Shown: piece by piece, positions 15,349 through 24,138 of the stretch | Layout of the letters: each line of letters starts with the position of its first letter | Numbering within the stretch: the stretch's first letter is position 1 | From: Vogesella indigofera | GTDB taxonomy: Bacteria; Pseudomonadota; Gammaproteobacteria; Burkholderiales; Chromobacteriaceae | Assembly (NCBI RefSeq): GCF_028548395.1 | Contig: NZ_JAQQLA010000004.1 | Location: 434,001-498,000, forward strand | Direction of reading: 5' to 3' | Length of the DNA: 64,000 nt | Program-made: the position numbers and the translations under genes | Notes under the pieces: generated by a model | What the model was told of the DNA's origin: nothing | Databases searched by the model: none | Seen by the model: only the letters and a program-made list of their open reading frames with translations

Positions 15349-17070
15349 TCACGCCGCCGGCTGCGGCCACAGCCGCTCGGCAAGGCCGGATTGACGCGGC
15401 GGCGCGTTGAGCACGCCGGCCTCCAGCACCGCCGGGTTGCCGGCCAGCACGAACACGTCACGGGCGCGGGTAATCGCGGTATATACCAGCGCGCGGGTCA
15501 GCACCGCGCTCGGCGCCGCCGGCAGCGCCAGCCACACGCTGGCGAACTCCGAACCCTGTGACTTGTGCACCGTCATCGCGTACACGGTGTCATGTTCCGG
15601 CAGTCGCGCCGGCGCCACCTCGCGCCAGCCGCCGTCCGGGGTGGGAAACACCACCCGCAGCCGCCCGCCGCGCGCCACGGTCAGGCCGATATCGCCGTTG
15701 AACAGGCCGATGCCGTAGTCGTTGCGCGTCACCATCACCGGCCGGCCGGCGTACCAGTCGCTGCCGACGGTCTTGCGGCCAAGCCTTTCCAGCTCGGCCT
15801 CGATCTGCGCGTTGATGGCCGCCACCGTGTGCCGCTCCGCCGCCAGCAGCATGAAGCGGTGGAAGGCGGCAAACAGCGGCGCCCAGTCTTCTGCTGCGTC
15901 ATCCAGCTGCGCCAGCGCCTGCCAGTAGTCGGCGCGCTGTGCCAACAGGCCGGCGGCCTCGGGCAGCGCCGGCTGCAGGCGGATGTCGGCCAGCTCGTGC
16001 TGCGCCAGCAGTGCGTGCACCTCGTCCAGCGCCGCGGCATTGACCGCGCGCGCCAGGCGGCCGATACCGGAGTCGGCACCGAAGCGGTGGCTTTTCTGCA
16101 GCACCACCACGCTGTCGGTGAGGATGGCCGTATCGTCGATCACGCCGGGCAGGCTGACGCCAGCGGCAACCAGGCCTTGCGCCGTGTCGCTGCGCCACGC
16201 CTGGCGGCTGCAGATGTCACCCAGCACCGCGCCGGCCTCCACCGAGGCCAGTTGGTCGCGGTCGCCGAGCAGGATCAGCCGCGCGTGCGACGGCAGCGCC
16301 GCCACCGTCTGCGCCATCAGGCTGAGATCCACCATCGACGCCTCATCCACCACCAGCACGTCCAGCGGCAGCGGGTTGGCCGCATGCTGGCGCGGGCGCG
16401 CGGTGCCCGGGACCAGCCCGATCAGGCGGTGCAGCGTCTGCGCCTTGTCCGGCAGCTGCGCGCGCACCGCGTCGGCCACCGGCAGCTTGTCGCGCGCGGC
16501 GCGTACCGATTCGGTCAGCCGCGCCGCCGCCTTGCCGGTCGGCGCCGCCATCGCCATCACCAGTGGCCGCGGCGACAGGGACGCCAACGCCGCCAGCAGC
16601 CGCACCACGGTGGTGGTCTTGCCGGTGCCGGGGCCGCCGGAGATCACCATGAAGCGGCGCTCGGTGGCCAGCCGCGCCGCCAGCCGTTGCCAGTCGCCGG
16701 CCGCGGCACCGTCGAACAGCGCGTCCAGCACACTCTCTACATCGCCGCCGAACGGCTGCGGGTCGCGCGCCAGCAGCGTCAGCGCCGCCACCAGCTGGGT
16801 CTCGTCCTGCCAGTGCCGCGCCAGGTACAGCCGCCCGCCCTCGTCCAACACCAGCGGCGTGTAGTCGCCGGCGCGGCCGGCCAGCGGGCTGCGCCGCAGC
16901 CGCGCGTAGTCGTCGCCGGACAGGCCACCGAGGCAGACGTGGCCGCCGGCCACCGCCGCCAGCAGCCGTTGCAGCAGCGGCTGCAACGCCGGGCCGTGCT
17001 CGGGGTCCAGCCGCGCGAACAGGCGCGCAAGCTGGTCGGGAAGAAAGCTGTCGCTGACAGTGGCAGTCAT
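15349..17070 (-). CDS. recD: Exodeoxyribonuclease V alpha subunit RecD
   Basis: A 573-residue superfamily 1B helicase. It has Walker A GGPGTGKTT (145-153), Walker B VLVVDEASMVDL, LLGDRDQLASVEAG, and C-terminal MTVHKSQGSEF followed by VYTAITRA. RecD is the fast 5'-3' motor of RecBCD, which resects double-strand breaks until Chi. ATG 17070 is preferred over TTG 17085. Unlike the classic recC-recB-recD order, recD here is separated from recB by a PPK2 gene, a small membrane-protein gene and repeat DNA. All are on the minus strand, so one long transcript is possible but unlikely. Confidence 0.93.
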   Translation of the reverse strand: MTATVSDSFLPDQLARLFARLDPEHGPALQPLLQRLLAAVAGGHVCLGGLSGDDYARLRRSPLAGRAGDYTPLVLDEGGRLYLARHWQDETQLVAALTLLARDPQPFGGDVESVLDALFDGAAAGDWQRLAARLATERRFMVISGGPGTGKTTTVVRLLAALASLSPRPLVMAMAAPTGKAAARLTESVRAARDKLPVADAVRAQLPDKAQTLHRLIGLVPGTARPRQHAANPLPLDVLVVDEASMVDLSLMAQTVAALPSHARLILLGDRDQLASVEAGAVLGDICSRQAWRSDTAQGLVAAGVSLPGVIDDTAILTDSVVVLQKSHRFGADSGIGRLARAVNAAALDEVHALLAQHELADIRLQPALPEAAGLLAQRADYWQALAQLDDAAEDWAPLFAAFHRFMLLAAERHTVAAINAQIEAELERLGRKTVGSDWYAGRPVMVTRNDYGIGLFNGDIGLTVARGGRLRVVFPTPDGGWREVAPARLPEHDTVYAMTVHKSQGSEFASVWLALPAAPSAVLTRALVYTAITRARDVFVLAGNPAVLEAGVLNAPPRQSGLAERLWPQPAA

Positions 17071-17144
17071 GGGCAAACCTGGCAAAAGACGTTACCCGCC
17101 GCAGCGGGTAACCGGGATGGACATCACGATACCGCACGCCACAC

Positions 17145-18629
17145 TCAGGCGCCCAGCTTCGCCTCCAGCGCCTCGCAGATGGTGGTCAGGATCTTGATGC
17201 GCGCGTAGTACTTGTTGTTGGCCGCCACCAGCGTCCACGGCACCGCGCTGGTGCTGGTACGGTCGATCATGTCGCACACCGCCACCTTGTAGTCGTCCCA
17301 CTTGTCGCGGTTGCGCCAGTCTTCCTCGGTGATCTTGAAGCGCTTGAAGCCGGTTTCCTCGCGCGACTTGAAGCGCGCCAGCTGCTCGTCGGCACTGATC
17401 GCCAGCCAGAACTTGAGCACGATGGCGTTGTTGTCGCGCAGCTGGTGCTCGAAGTCGTTGATCTCGTAGTAGCCGCGCATCCAGTCGGCGGTTTCGGCGA
17501 AGCCCTCCACCCGCTCCACCAGCACGCGGCCGTACCAGGTGCGGTCGAAGATGGTGACCTTGCCCTTGCCCGGCACGTGGCGCCAGAAGCGCCACAGCCA
17601 CGGTTGCGCGCGTTCCTCCTCGGTCGGCGCCGCCACCGGCACGATGCGGTAACGCCGCGCGTCCAGCGCCTGGGTGATGCGACGGATGGCGCCCCCCTTG
17701 CCGGCGGCGTCGTTGCCCTCGAACGCCAGTACCAGCGAGTGCTCGGCGAACTTCGGATGCCGCGTCAGCCCGTTCAGCCGCCCCTGCAGCGCCTCCAGCT
17801 GCTGCTTGTAGTCGTCCTTGGACAAGGCCTGATCCAGCTGCAGCGACTCCAGCAACAGCTTGTTGTCCGCCGGCGGCGTGATCGCCGCCACGTCGGAACG
17901 CGCCTGCCACACGTGGTCCAGCGCCAGCCGCTGCTGCAGCGCCTGCAACAGCGCGCGGCCGACGGTCAGGCTGCGGTAGTTGGCATCCTCACCGTCCACC
18001 ACCAGCCACGGCGCGTAGGCGGTGTTGGTCAGCCGCATCATGTGCTCGGCATTGTTCTTGATGCGGCTGTACTGGCCGTGGTGCTTCCAGTCGGCCTCGG
18101 TCACCCGCCACGCGGTGGCCGGGTCTTTCTCCAGCAGCTTCAGCCGCTTCTTCTGCTTGTCCTCGGCCAGGTGCAGCCAGAACTTGAGCACCAGCACGCC
18201 GTCGTTGGCCAGCATGCGCTCGAAGCGCAGGATGTCGAACAGCTGCTTGTCGAAGGCGTCGCGGTTGGTCTTGCTATCGACGCGGTCGAACAGCGCATCG
18301 GAGTAGTAGGAGCCGAAGAACATGCCGATGCGCCCCTTGGCCGGCAGCTCGCGCCAGTAGCGCCACATCCACGGCCGTTCGCGCGCGTCGTCGTTGGGCT
18401 TGTCGAAGGCGGCGGTGTGGATCAGGCGCGGGTCCAGCCACTCGTTGATCTGGCTCAGCGTCTCGCCGCGGCCGGCACCGTCCATGCCGTGGATCAGCAA
18501 CAGCAGCGGGAATTCACCGCGCTGCTTCAGCTCGTACTGCACGTCCAGCAGCGCCTCGCGCAGCGCGGCCTCCTCGGCCTTGTAAGTGCTCTTGTCGATG
18601 ACGTGGCCGATCTCGGCGGATTCAAACAT
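17145..18629 (-). CDS. pap: Polyphosphate:AMP phosphotransferase (two-domain PPK2)
   Basis: 494 residues with two tandem PPK2 domains, the class II (fused) form. The N-terminal copy has GMDGAGRGE (48-56) and the C-terminal copy EGNDAAGKGG near 305, with PWLWRFWRHVPGKGKVTIFDRTWYGR (lid and Walker B region; key parts PWLWRFWRHVP and FDRTWYGR). In characterised fused enzymes the C-terminal domain is active and uses polyphosphate to turn AMP into ADP. The first domain has the altered GxDGAGRGE loop as expected. It recycles AMP using polyphosphate stores. No polyphosphate kinase gene is close by. Confidence 0.9.
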   Translation of the reverse strand: MFESAEIGHVIDKSTYKAEEAALREALLDVQYELKQRGEFPLLLLIHGMDGAGRGETLSQINEWLDPRLIHTAAFDKPNDDARERPWMWRYWRELPAKGRIGMFFGSYYSDALFDRVDSKTNRDAFDKQLFDILRFERMLANDGVLVLKFWLHLAEDKQKKRLKLLEKDPATAWRVTEADWKHHGQYSRIKNNAEHMMRLTNTAYAPWLVVDGEDANYRSLTVGRALLQALQQRLALDHVWQARSDVAAITPPADNKLLLESLQLDQALSKDDYKQQLEALQGRLNGLTRHPKFAEHSLVLAFEGNDAAGKGGAIRRITQALDARRYRIVPVAAPTEEERAQPWLWRFWRHVPGKGKVTIFDRTWYGRVLVERVEGFAETADWMRGYYEINDFEHQLRDNNAIVLKFWLAISADEQLARFKSREETGFKRFKITEEDWRNRDKWDDYKVAVCDMIDRTSTSAVPWTLVAANNKYYARIKILTTICEALEAKLGA

Positions 18630-18747
18630 GGTGATCTTCCCGTAAAGGTTGGCCGCAGAGTATGGCAGACGGCAATGATGACATGATTGTAGAACGTGGA
18701 TTGTGGCGGCAGAGCACCGCGGTGGTGTTGATGTGTGGCAAACGACC

Positions 18748-19062
18748 CTATTCCTGATAATCCACCGCTTCCAGCAGCATTTGTGCCAATTGCCTCGCCT
18801 CTGCCGCCGGCAGGGTCAGAGGAGTCATCTGGTAACTTGCAAAGGACTTAGCCACAATTTCCAGCCCGACAAACCTGACAGGCCCGGCATCAAGGACATG
18901 CACCTTGATGTCATTGGTAATCATGCGGTGGCGCATGTGGGCACCATCAAAAGTTTTGACGATCCTTCCAGTAAAAAACAGGCTTTTACCGCGTTTGGAT
19001 GTACCCAGCCAGAAAAGCAACGCCATGACACCAAGTACAAATATCAGCGAGATATTTTCCAA
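18748..19062 (-). CDS. Hypothetical single-pass membrane protein
   Basis: About 104 residues: an N-terminal membrane segment (ENISLIFVLGVMALLFWLG) and a cytoplasmic tail with TGRIVKTFDGAHMRHRM and KVHVLDAGPVRFVGLEIVAKSF. I place the start at TTG 19062 because AAGGAG precedes it by six bases; an upstream TTG at 19089 would add nine residues that cover that ribosome site. No family is recognised. Codon use is less GC-extreme than in its neighbours. Confidence 0.6.
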   Translation of the reverse strand: MENISLIFVLGVMALLFWLGTSKRGKSLFFTGRIVKTFDGAHMRHRMITNDIKVHVLDAGPVRFVGLEIVAKSFASYQMTPLTLPAAEARQLAQMLLEAVDYQE

Positions 19063-19239
19063 TGCTCTCTCCTTGAGCCATACATTCAAGCGATCAACAC
19101 TATCGGTGCATTATGCATTTGTCACCCAAAAAATACCGACTGTGACGAGGCCACACCGCGCCTACTCCAATGTCAAACCGACCTATTTGCTACTTACACC
19201 CCCCATCCAGAAGAGTAGGGTGCGTCACCCGCAGGGCGA

Positions 19240-19620
19240 CGCACCACGATGGCATGATTGCTTGTGGCCAAGCTTTGAACACCGCCAGGCGCGTCGCCCG
19301 GCCAGCCGGGTGACACACCCTTCATCAATAAGCACACCCCACAAAAACCAGAGCCGCACCGACACGCCCCATCCCGTTGGCGCAAGCCGTGCACACTGTC
19401 GCCAGCCCGGAAACAAGCCGCCCTCTTTTGAGCGCAGCGGGCCGGGATGGCGGCGGTTTGCACGGGAATGCTTGTGCCGTCGGGTCGCCTTTTCTTTGCT
19501 TACTTTCTTTTTGGCGAAGCAAAAGAAAGTAAGCCGCCGCCGCGCGGAAAGCGGCAGATAAAAATTATCCGCGCAGCGGATACTCCAGACCAAAACAAGG
19601 TTGGCCGCAGACCGGTGACG
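19240..19620. repeat. Intergenic repeat block, copy 1
   Basis: No gene is seen between 19090 and 19647. The block from about 19322 (AATAAGCACACCCC, CCGTTGGCGCAAGCCGTGCA, CAGCCCGGAAACAAGCC, CTCTTTTGAGCGCAGCGG, GCGGCAGATAAAA, CCGCGCAGCGGATACTCCAGAC) recurs in the same order at 58590-59062, where the first part is present twice. It contains a CTTACTTTCTTTT / AAAAGAAAGTAAG hairpin near 19499-19534 and ends in a copy of the 12-bp word (19597). Confidence 0.7.
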
Positions 19621-19647
19621 GCATGCGGTCAGCCTTGGTGACGCCCC

Positions 19648-22600
19648 CTACGCCGGCGCCGTGGCCCGGAACACCCCATCCAGCGCATCCAGCAGCGCGT
19701 CCGACGGTGCATCGCGCCACACACCGTAGCCCGCGTTGCTAATGCCGCGCAGGTACAGGTAGCGCACACCGCCCAGATGCAGCTGCGGCGCGCGCTGGGC
19801 CAGGTAGCGGCGCAGCGCCACGCAGTAGATCAGGTATTGCAGGTAGTAGTGTTCGCGCGCCACCGACGCCGCCAGCGCGTCGTCGCCGTAGCAGGCAAAG
19901 CCGTCGCCGAGGTGGTTGGACTTGTAATCCACCAGCCACAGCGCGTCACCGTGGATGAAGGCCAGGTCGATGAAGCCTTTCAGGTAGCCCTGCACGCGGT
20001 CGAAGGTCAGCGTGGCCGCGGCCTCGCGCAGCGGCGCGGCCAGGCCCATGGCCGGGTCGGTGAGGATGCGCTGCAGCCTAGCCAGGCTCAGGCCGTCGGC
20101 CGGCAGCGTGAACTCCATCTCCACCAGCCGCCGCGTGTTCGGCACGCCGGCCAGCCGCACGCCGGGCGCGATGTCGCAGTGAATGGTGTCGTGCAGCATC
20201 GCCAGCGCCGCGTCCTGCCACAGCGCGTCGAAACCGTGCTTGTGCAGCGCCTCCTGCACCACTTGCGGCCAGTCTTCCGGCCGGGTGAAATCGGCACGCT
20301 CGAACATGTCGTGTAGGCAGGTACCGGCGCGCGCGCCGCGCGGAAAGCTGAAGCGGTCGGCCGCCACCGCGGCGTCCGGCTGCTGCAGCGGGCCGTGATC
20401 GTGATCCGGCGCCTCGCTGCGCGGGCTGGCGCTGCCGTGCAGATGGCGCGTCAGGCCGGTAAAGCTGCTGACCCGCCACGGCGTGTACAGCGAGCGGTTG
20501 ACGCCGGCCAGCTGCGGCACGAAGTTCGGCGCCGCTTCCGGCGACAGCGCGTTGAGCGCGACGTCCACCTCGCGGCAGCGCACCGCGTGCGGCAACCGCG
20601 CGGCCAGATCGGCCACGTCGTCCGCCAGCTGCGACGCCAGCAGCTCGCCGGCCTCCAGCTGCGCCAGGTTGGCCGCGGCGCGGCCGTGCAGCAGCCACGA
20701 CAGCGCGGCGGTGTGCATCTTCTGCACATGGCCCCACACCACGTACTGGCGGTGCTCGGCGCGAGTCAGCGCCACGTACAGCAGGCGCAGCTTTTCCGCC
20801 AGGATTTCGCTGCGCGCCGCATCGCGCGCGCCGGCGCTGACCAGATCGTCCGGCGCCAGCCACGACTCGTCGCCGTCGCGGTAGCGCCAGAAGGTGGTGT
20901 CGCGCCGCTCCAGCGCGCCGTCCCACAGGAAGGGGCAGAACACCAGCGGGTACTGCAGCCCTTTCGCGGTGTGGATGGTGACGATCTTGACCAGCTCCGC
21001 GTCGCTTTCCAGCCGCAGCAGCGCCTCTTCCGCCGCCGGCGGGCTGGCCACCTGCGCCTCGAACCACGCCAGCAGCGGCGCGATGCCGGCCATGCCCTCG
21101 CTCTGCTGCTGGATCAGCTCGGCCAGATGGCCGAGGTTGGTCAGCCGCCGCTCGCCGTCCGGCTGCGGCAGCAGCCGCACCGCCACTGCCTGCCGCGCGA
21201 AGAACGCCCGCCACGCCGCCATGAAGCCGCGCTGCTGCCACGCCTTGTGATCGTCAAGGTTGGCCGCCAGCTGCGCCTCCCACGCCGTTTCGTCGTCCAG
21301 CAGCGCCAGCAGCCGCGCGGCGTCGAGGCCGAACAGCTCGGTGGCGCACAGCGCCTTCAGCCGCCCTTCCGAGGCCGGCTCCGCCCACGCGCGCAGCAGC
21401 GCCAGCAGCTCGCCCGCCTCGCGGCTGGCGAACACGCTTTCCTGCGTCAGCGCCACCGACGGCACGCCGCGCGCCGCCAGCGCCTCGCGCACCGCGTCGC
21501 CCTGGCGGTGGGTGGCCACCAGCACCGCGATGTCGCCGCCGGCCAGCGGCCGTACGCTGTCACCGCGCCGCAGCCGCGCCTGATTGGCCCGCGCCAGCGC
21601 CAGCAGGCGCGCGATCTCGTGCGCGCAGGCGTCGGCGGCATACGGCGTGGCCTCGGTTTTCGATACGCCCTTGGCGCTGTCGCTGGCCGGGAAGGTCAGC
21701 AGGTTGAACGCGGCATCGCCGTCGTCGACTTCCAGCACGCTGCCGCCGGCCGGCGCCGCGTCCACCGCCGGATAGTCGATGCCATCCAGCAGGAAGGGCT
21801 GCGGCCGGTCGAACAGCGCGTTCACCGCCGCCACCAGCGACGGCTGCGAGCGGCGGTTGGTCAGCAGCGTGTACTGGCGCTCGGCGGGCGCATCGTTGCG
21901 CGCGGCGAGATAGGCGAAGATGTCGGCACCGCGAAAGCTGTAGATCGCCTGTTTCGGATCACCGACCATGAACACCGGCCGCTGCTGCTGCACGAAGGCG
22001 TGGCGGAAAATGCGGTATTGCAGCGGATCGGTATCCTGGAATTCGTCGATCAGCGCCACCGAAAAATCCGCGGCGATGCGTGCGGCCAACCTTGGCCCGT
22101 GCTCGGCATCCTCCAGCGCGGCGGCCAGATCGGTGAGCAGGTCGTCGAAACCGCGGCTGCGCGTGGCGCGGCGCTGCGCCACCGCGTGGCGGTTGATCCA
22201 AGCTATCAGCTGCAGCTTCAGCCCGGCCAGCTGCTGCCCCAGCGCGGCGCTGTAGGCCGCCCAAGCCGCCAGCCACGTTTCAATCAGGCCGAACAGCGCA
22301 TGCTCGGGCGGCGTGGCGCCCTTGTTGCAGCCCTTGGCCAGCGCCGCCGGCGTCAGCCGCTGCAGGTCTTTTTCCTGCGCCGACGTCAGCTGCGGCAGGC
22401 TGGCGTCCGCCGCCAGATGCTGCAGCAGCTTCAGGTAGCGCTGGCGCTGCTCCGGCTTGTAGCTGGTGCGGCTCAGCCCTTCGGCCGCCAGCAGGCAGGC
22501 GCCGCCCTCCTCGATGGTGGCGGCCGCAGCCTGCAGCGGCTGCCACGCTGCCGCCGCCGCCGCGCGCGCATCCAGCAGCGCGGCGCTGTCGATGTCGGGG

Positions 22601-23223
22601 TGGCGCAGATAGGGCTTGGACAGGAAGGGGCGGATCTCGGCCAGCCAGCCTTCCGGCGTGTCGCCGTTCTCGGCCAGCACCTGCGCCAGCTGCGGCAGTG
22701 CCACGATGTGCTGGCGCCAGAAATCGTCGGCCAGCTGCTGCAACTCGGCCAGGTTGTCGCTGGCCAGCTCGGCGGCAAAGGTCTGGCCGCTGTCGAACGC
22801 CGCATCGGTCAGCACCCGCTGGCAGAAGCCGTGAATGGTGTAGATCGCCGCCGCATCGAAACCGTTGATGGCGGTACGCAGCCGCTCGCGCGCCATGGCG
22901 CCATCCTGAACCGCCAGCCGCGCCGCCAGCGCGGCGAGGAAGTCATCCCCCACCGCCTCGCCGTCCATCACCCGCGCCAGCTCGGTCAGCCGCCGCCGCA
23001 GACGGTCGCGCAGCTCGGCGGTGGCGGCCTTGGTGTAGGTCACCACCAGGAGCTTGTCCAGCGTCGGCGGCGGGTTGCCGTCGGCGTCGTGTTCCAGCAG
23101 CAGGCGGGTATACAGCGCGGCGATGGTCCAGGTCTTGCCGGTACCGGCCGAGGCTTCGATCAGGTTGGTGCCGGTGAGCGGGCAGTTCAGGGGGTCGAGG
23201 GGGTGCATGTCTGTACCGTTCAC
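19648..23223 (-). CDS. recB: Exodeoxyribonuclease V beta subunit RecB
   Basis: 1191 residues, a normal RecB length. Walker A EASAGTGKTW is near residues 23-32 and Walker B LIDEFQDTDP near 395. GDPKQAIYSFRGAD, IVTIHTAKGLQYPLVF and LLYVALTRAEHR mark the SF1A helicase. The C-terminal nuclease domain has LVDYKSNHLG near 1098. RecB is the slow 3'-5' motor and the only nuclease of RecBCD. GTG 23223 overlaps the upstream stop (TAGTG), suggesting coupling to the GIY-YIG gene; ATG 23208 is an alternative start. Two exact copies of the 12-bp word lie inside (21256 and 22082). Confidence 0.95.
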   Translation of the reverse strand: MNGTDMHPLDPLNCPLTGTNLIEASAGTGKTWTIAALYTRLLLEHDADGNPPPTLDKLLVVTYTKAATAELRDRLRRRLTELARVMDGEAVGDDFLAALAARLAVQDGAMARERLRTAINGFDAAAIYTIHGFCQRVLTDAAFDSGQTFAAELASDNLAELQQLADDFWRQHIVALPQLAQVLAENGDTPEGWLAEIRPFLSKPYLRHPDIDSAALLDARAAAAAAWQPLQAAAATIEEGGACLLAAEGLSRTSYKPEQRQRYLKLLQHLAADASLPQLTSAQEKDLQRLTPAALAKGCNKGATPPEHALFGLIETWLAAWAAYSAALGQQLAGLKLQLIAWINRHAVAQRRATRSRGFDDLLTDLAAALEDAEHGPRLAARIAADFSVALIDEFQDTDPLQYRIFRHAFVQQQRPVFMVGDPKQAIYSFRGADIFAYLAARNDAPAERQYTLLTNRRSQPSLVAAVNALFDRPQPFLLDGIDYPAVDAAPAGGSVLEVDDGDAAFNLLTFPASDSAKGVSKTEATPYAADACAHEIARLLALARANQARLRRGDSVRPLAGGDIAVLVATHRQGDAVREALAARGVPSVALTQESVFASREAGELLALLRAWAEPASEGRLKALCATELFGLDAARLLALLDDETAWEAQLAANLDDHKAWQQRGFMAAWRAFFARQAVAVRLLPQPDGERRLTNLGHLAELIQQQSEGMAGIAPLLAWFEAQVASPPAAEEALLRLESDAELVKIVTIHTAKGLQYPLVFCPFLWDGALERRDTTFWRYRDGDESWLAPDDLVSAGARDAARSEILAEKLRLLYVALTRAEHRQYVVWGHVQKMHTAALSWLLHGRAAANLAQLEAGELLASQLADDVADLAARLPHAVRCREVDVALNALSPEAAPNFVPQLAGVNRSLYTPWRVSSFTGLTRHLHGSASPRSEAPDHDHGPLQQPDAAVAADRFSFPRGARAGTCLHDMFERADFTRPEDWPQVVQEALHKHGFDALWQDAALAMLHDTIHCDIAPGVRLAGVPNTRRLVEMEFTLPADGLSLARLQRILTDPAMGLAAPLREAAATLTFDRVQGYLKGFIDLAFIHGDALWLVDYKSNHLGDGFACYGDDALAASVAREHYYLQYLIYCVALRRYLAQRAPQLHLGGVRYLYLRGISNAGYGVWRDAPSDALLDALDGVFRATAPA

Positions 23224-24071
23224 TAATTGGAATTCAGGCCGAATGCACGACTACCGAGCTTGGTTTTGTAAAGGTTTTCAACTGCAATCACCTCACCCTT
23301 GGTCATCCCGCGCGGTAGGGTCCGTAGAATGGAAAAGCGGAAATGAGATGCATGCTTCGGATCAGTCTGCAGCAACTCGATCAGTTGCACGTTGTCCCCA
23401 TGGCCGGTAGCGGCATAGGTTTTCCAGCGACCAAGAATGCCTTCCTGTCCGTATGCCGATCCAACGTACTGCTTGCCTGTAGAGGCATCCACAATCAGAT
23501 ACACCCCAGCAACCGCAGCCAGCATCTGATGCCAGCGAGTATTGGCGGCTGGATTAGCAATGATTTTGCGTAACTCATGAGAAGTAATAACGAAATCCAG
23601 ATAACCCGGAAACTCGCTGACATAACCAGCAGGCAGCACAGCGACCACCTCCTTGTCCTTGTCGTGTGCCCACTGATGCCATGCTAGAGCAGCCTTACCC
23701 CAATCAATGAGTAGTCGCCCCTCCAGTGCAGCAAAGCGTGGGTCCTTTTGTAGCGAGTAAATATAAGAAGAAGGTTTTTCCTGCTCAGCGTAGAGGTAGT
23801 GTTCTGGCCAACGATAGTCTTCTTGATATTCAACGCTCTTGACTTGATAAACGCCAACAAATTGAGCCTGATTGCCCTCCGTGCCAATAAAGGAAACAAG
23901 CTGATCGCAATCGGAAAAAACTGGCGCGCTCTGCGATGCCTGATAAATATCTAACTGGTCATTGAGATAAAGCCGCTGCAGATCCAGTTGATTGTGTTTA
24001 TGCCTTACGAATTTTACGCGAGACGAAAAATCCATGCCTGCACTTGCCAGTAAGCTTTTAATTGTTAGCAT
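23223..24071 (-). CDS. GIY-YIG domain protein inserted between recC and recB
   Basis: A 282-residue protein. The C-terminal third is a GIY-YIG domain: GVYLIVD (189-195), KQYVGSAYG (200-208), R215 in LGRWKTY, the metal-binding E265 in VIAVENLYK, and an asparagine-rich end. The N-terminal 180 residues resemble nothing I can name and contain many aromatic residues and acids. All expected GIY-YIG catalytic residues appear present, so a nuclease acting on DNA is plausible. The gene is clearly lower in G+C than recB and recC, and overlaps the recB start by one base. Foreign origin and a link to RecBCD function or phage defence are inference. Confidence 0.75.
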   Translation of the reverse strand: MLTIKSLLASAGMDFSSRVKFVRHKHNQLDLQRLYLNDQLDIYQASQSAPVFSDCDQLVSFIGTEGNQAQFVGVYQVKSVEYQEDYRWPEHYLYAEQEKPSSYIYSLQKDPRFAALEGRLLIDWGKAALAWHQWAHDKDKEVVAVLPAGYVSEFPGYLDFVITSHELRKIIANPAANTRWHQMLAAVAGVYLIVDASTGKQYVGSAYGQEGILGRWKTYAATGHGDNVQLIELLQTDPKHASHFRFSILRTLPRGMTKGEVIAVENLYKTKLGSRAFGLNSN

Positions 24072-24138
24072 CGGGTATGTATCTTTCTTTGAATATGTCA
24101 GTCTTTATTCCAAGCCTTAATAAAGTACCGGATTTCTT

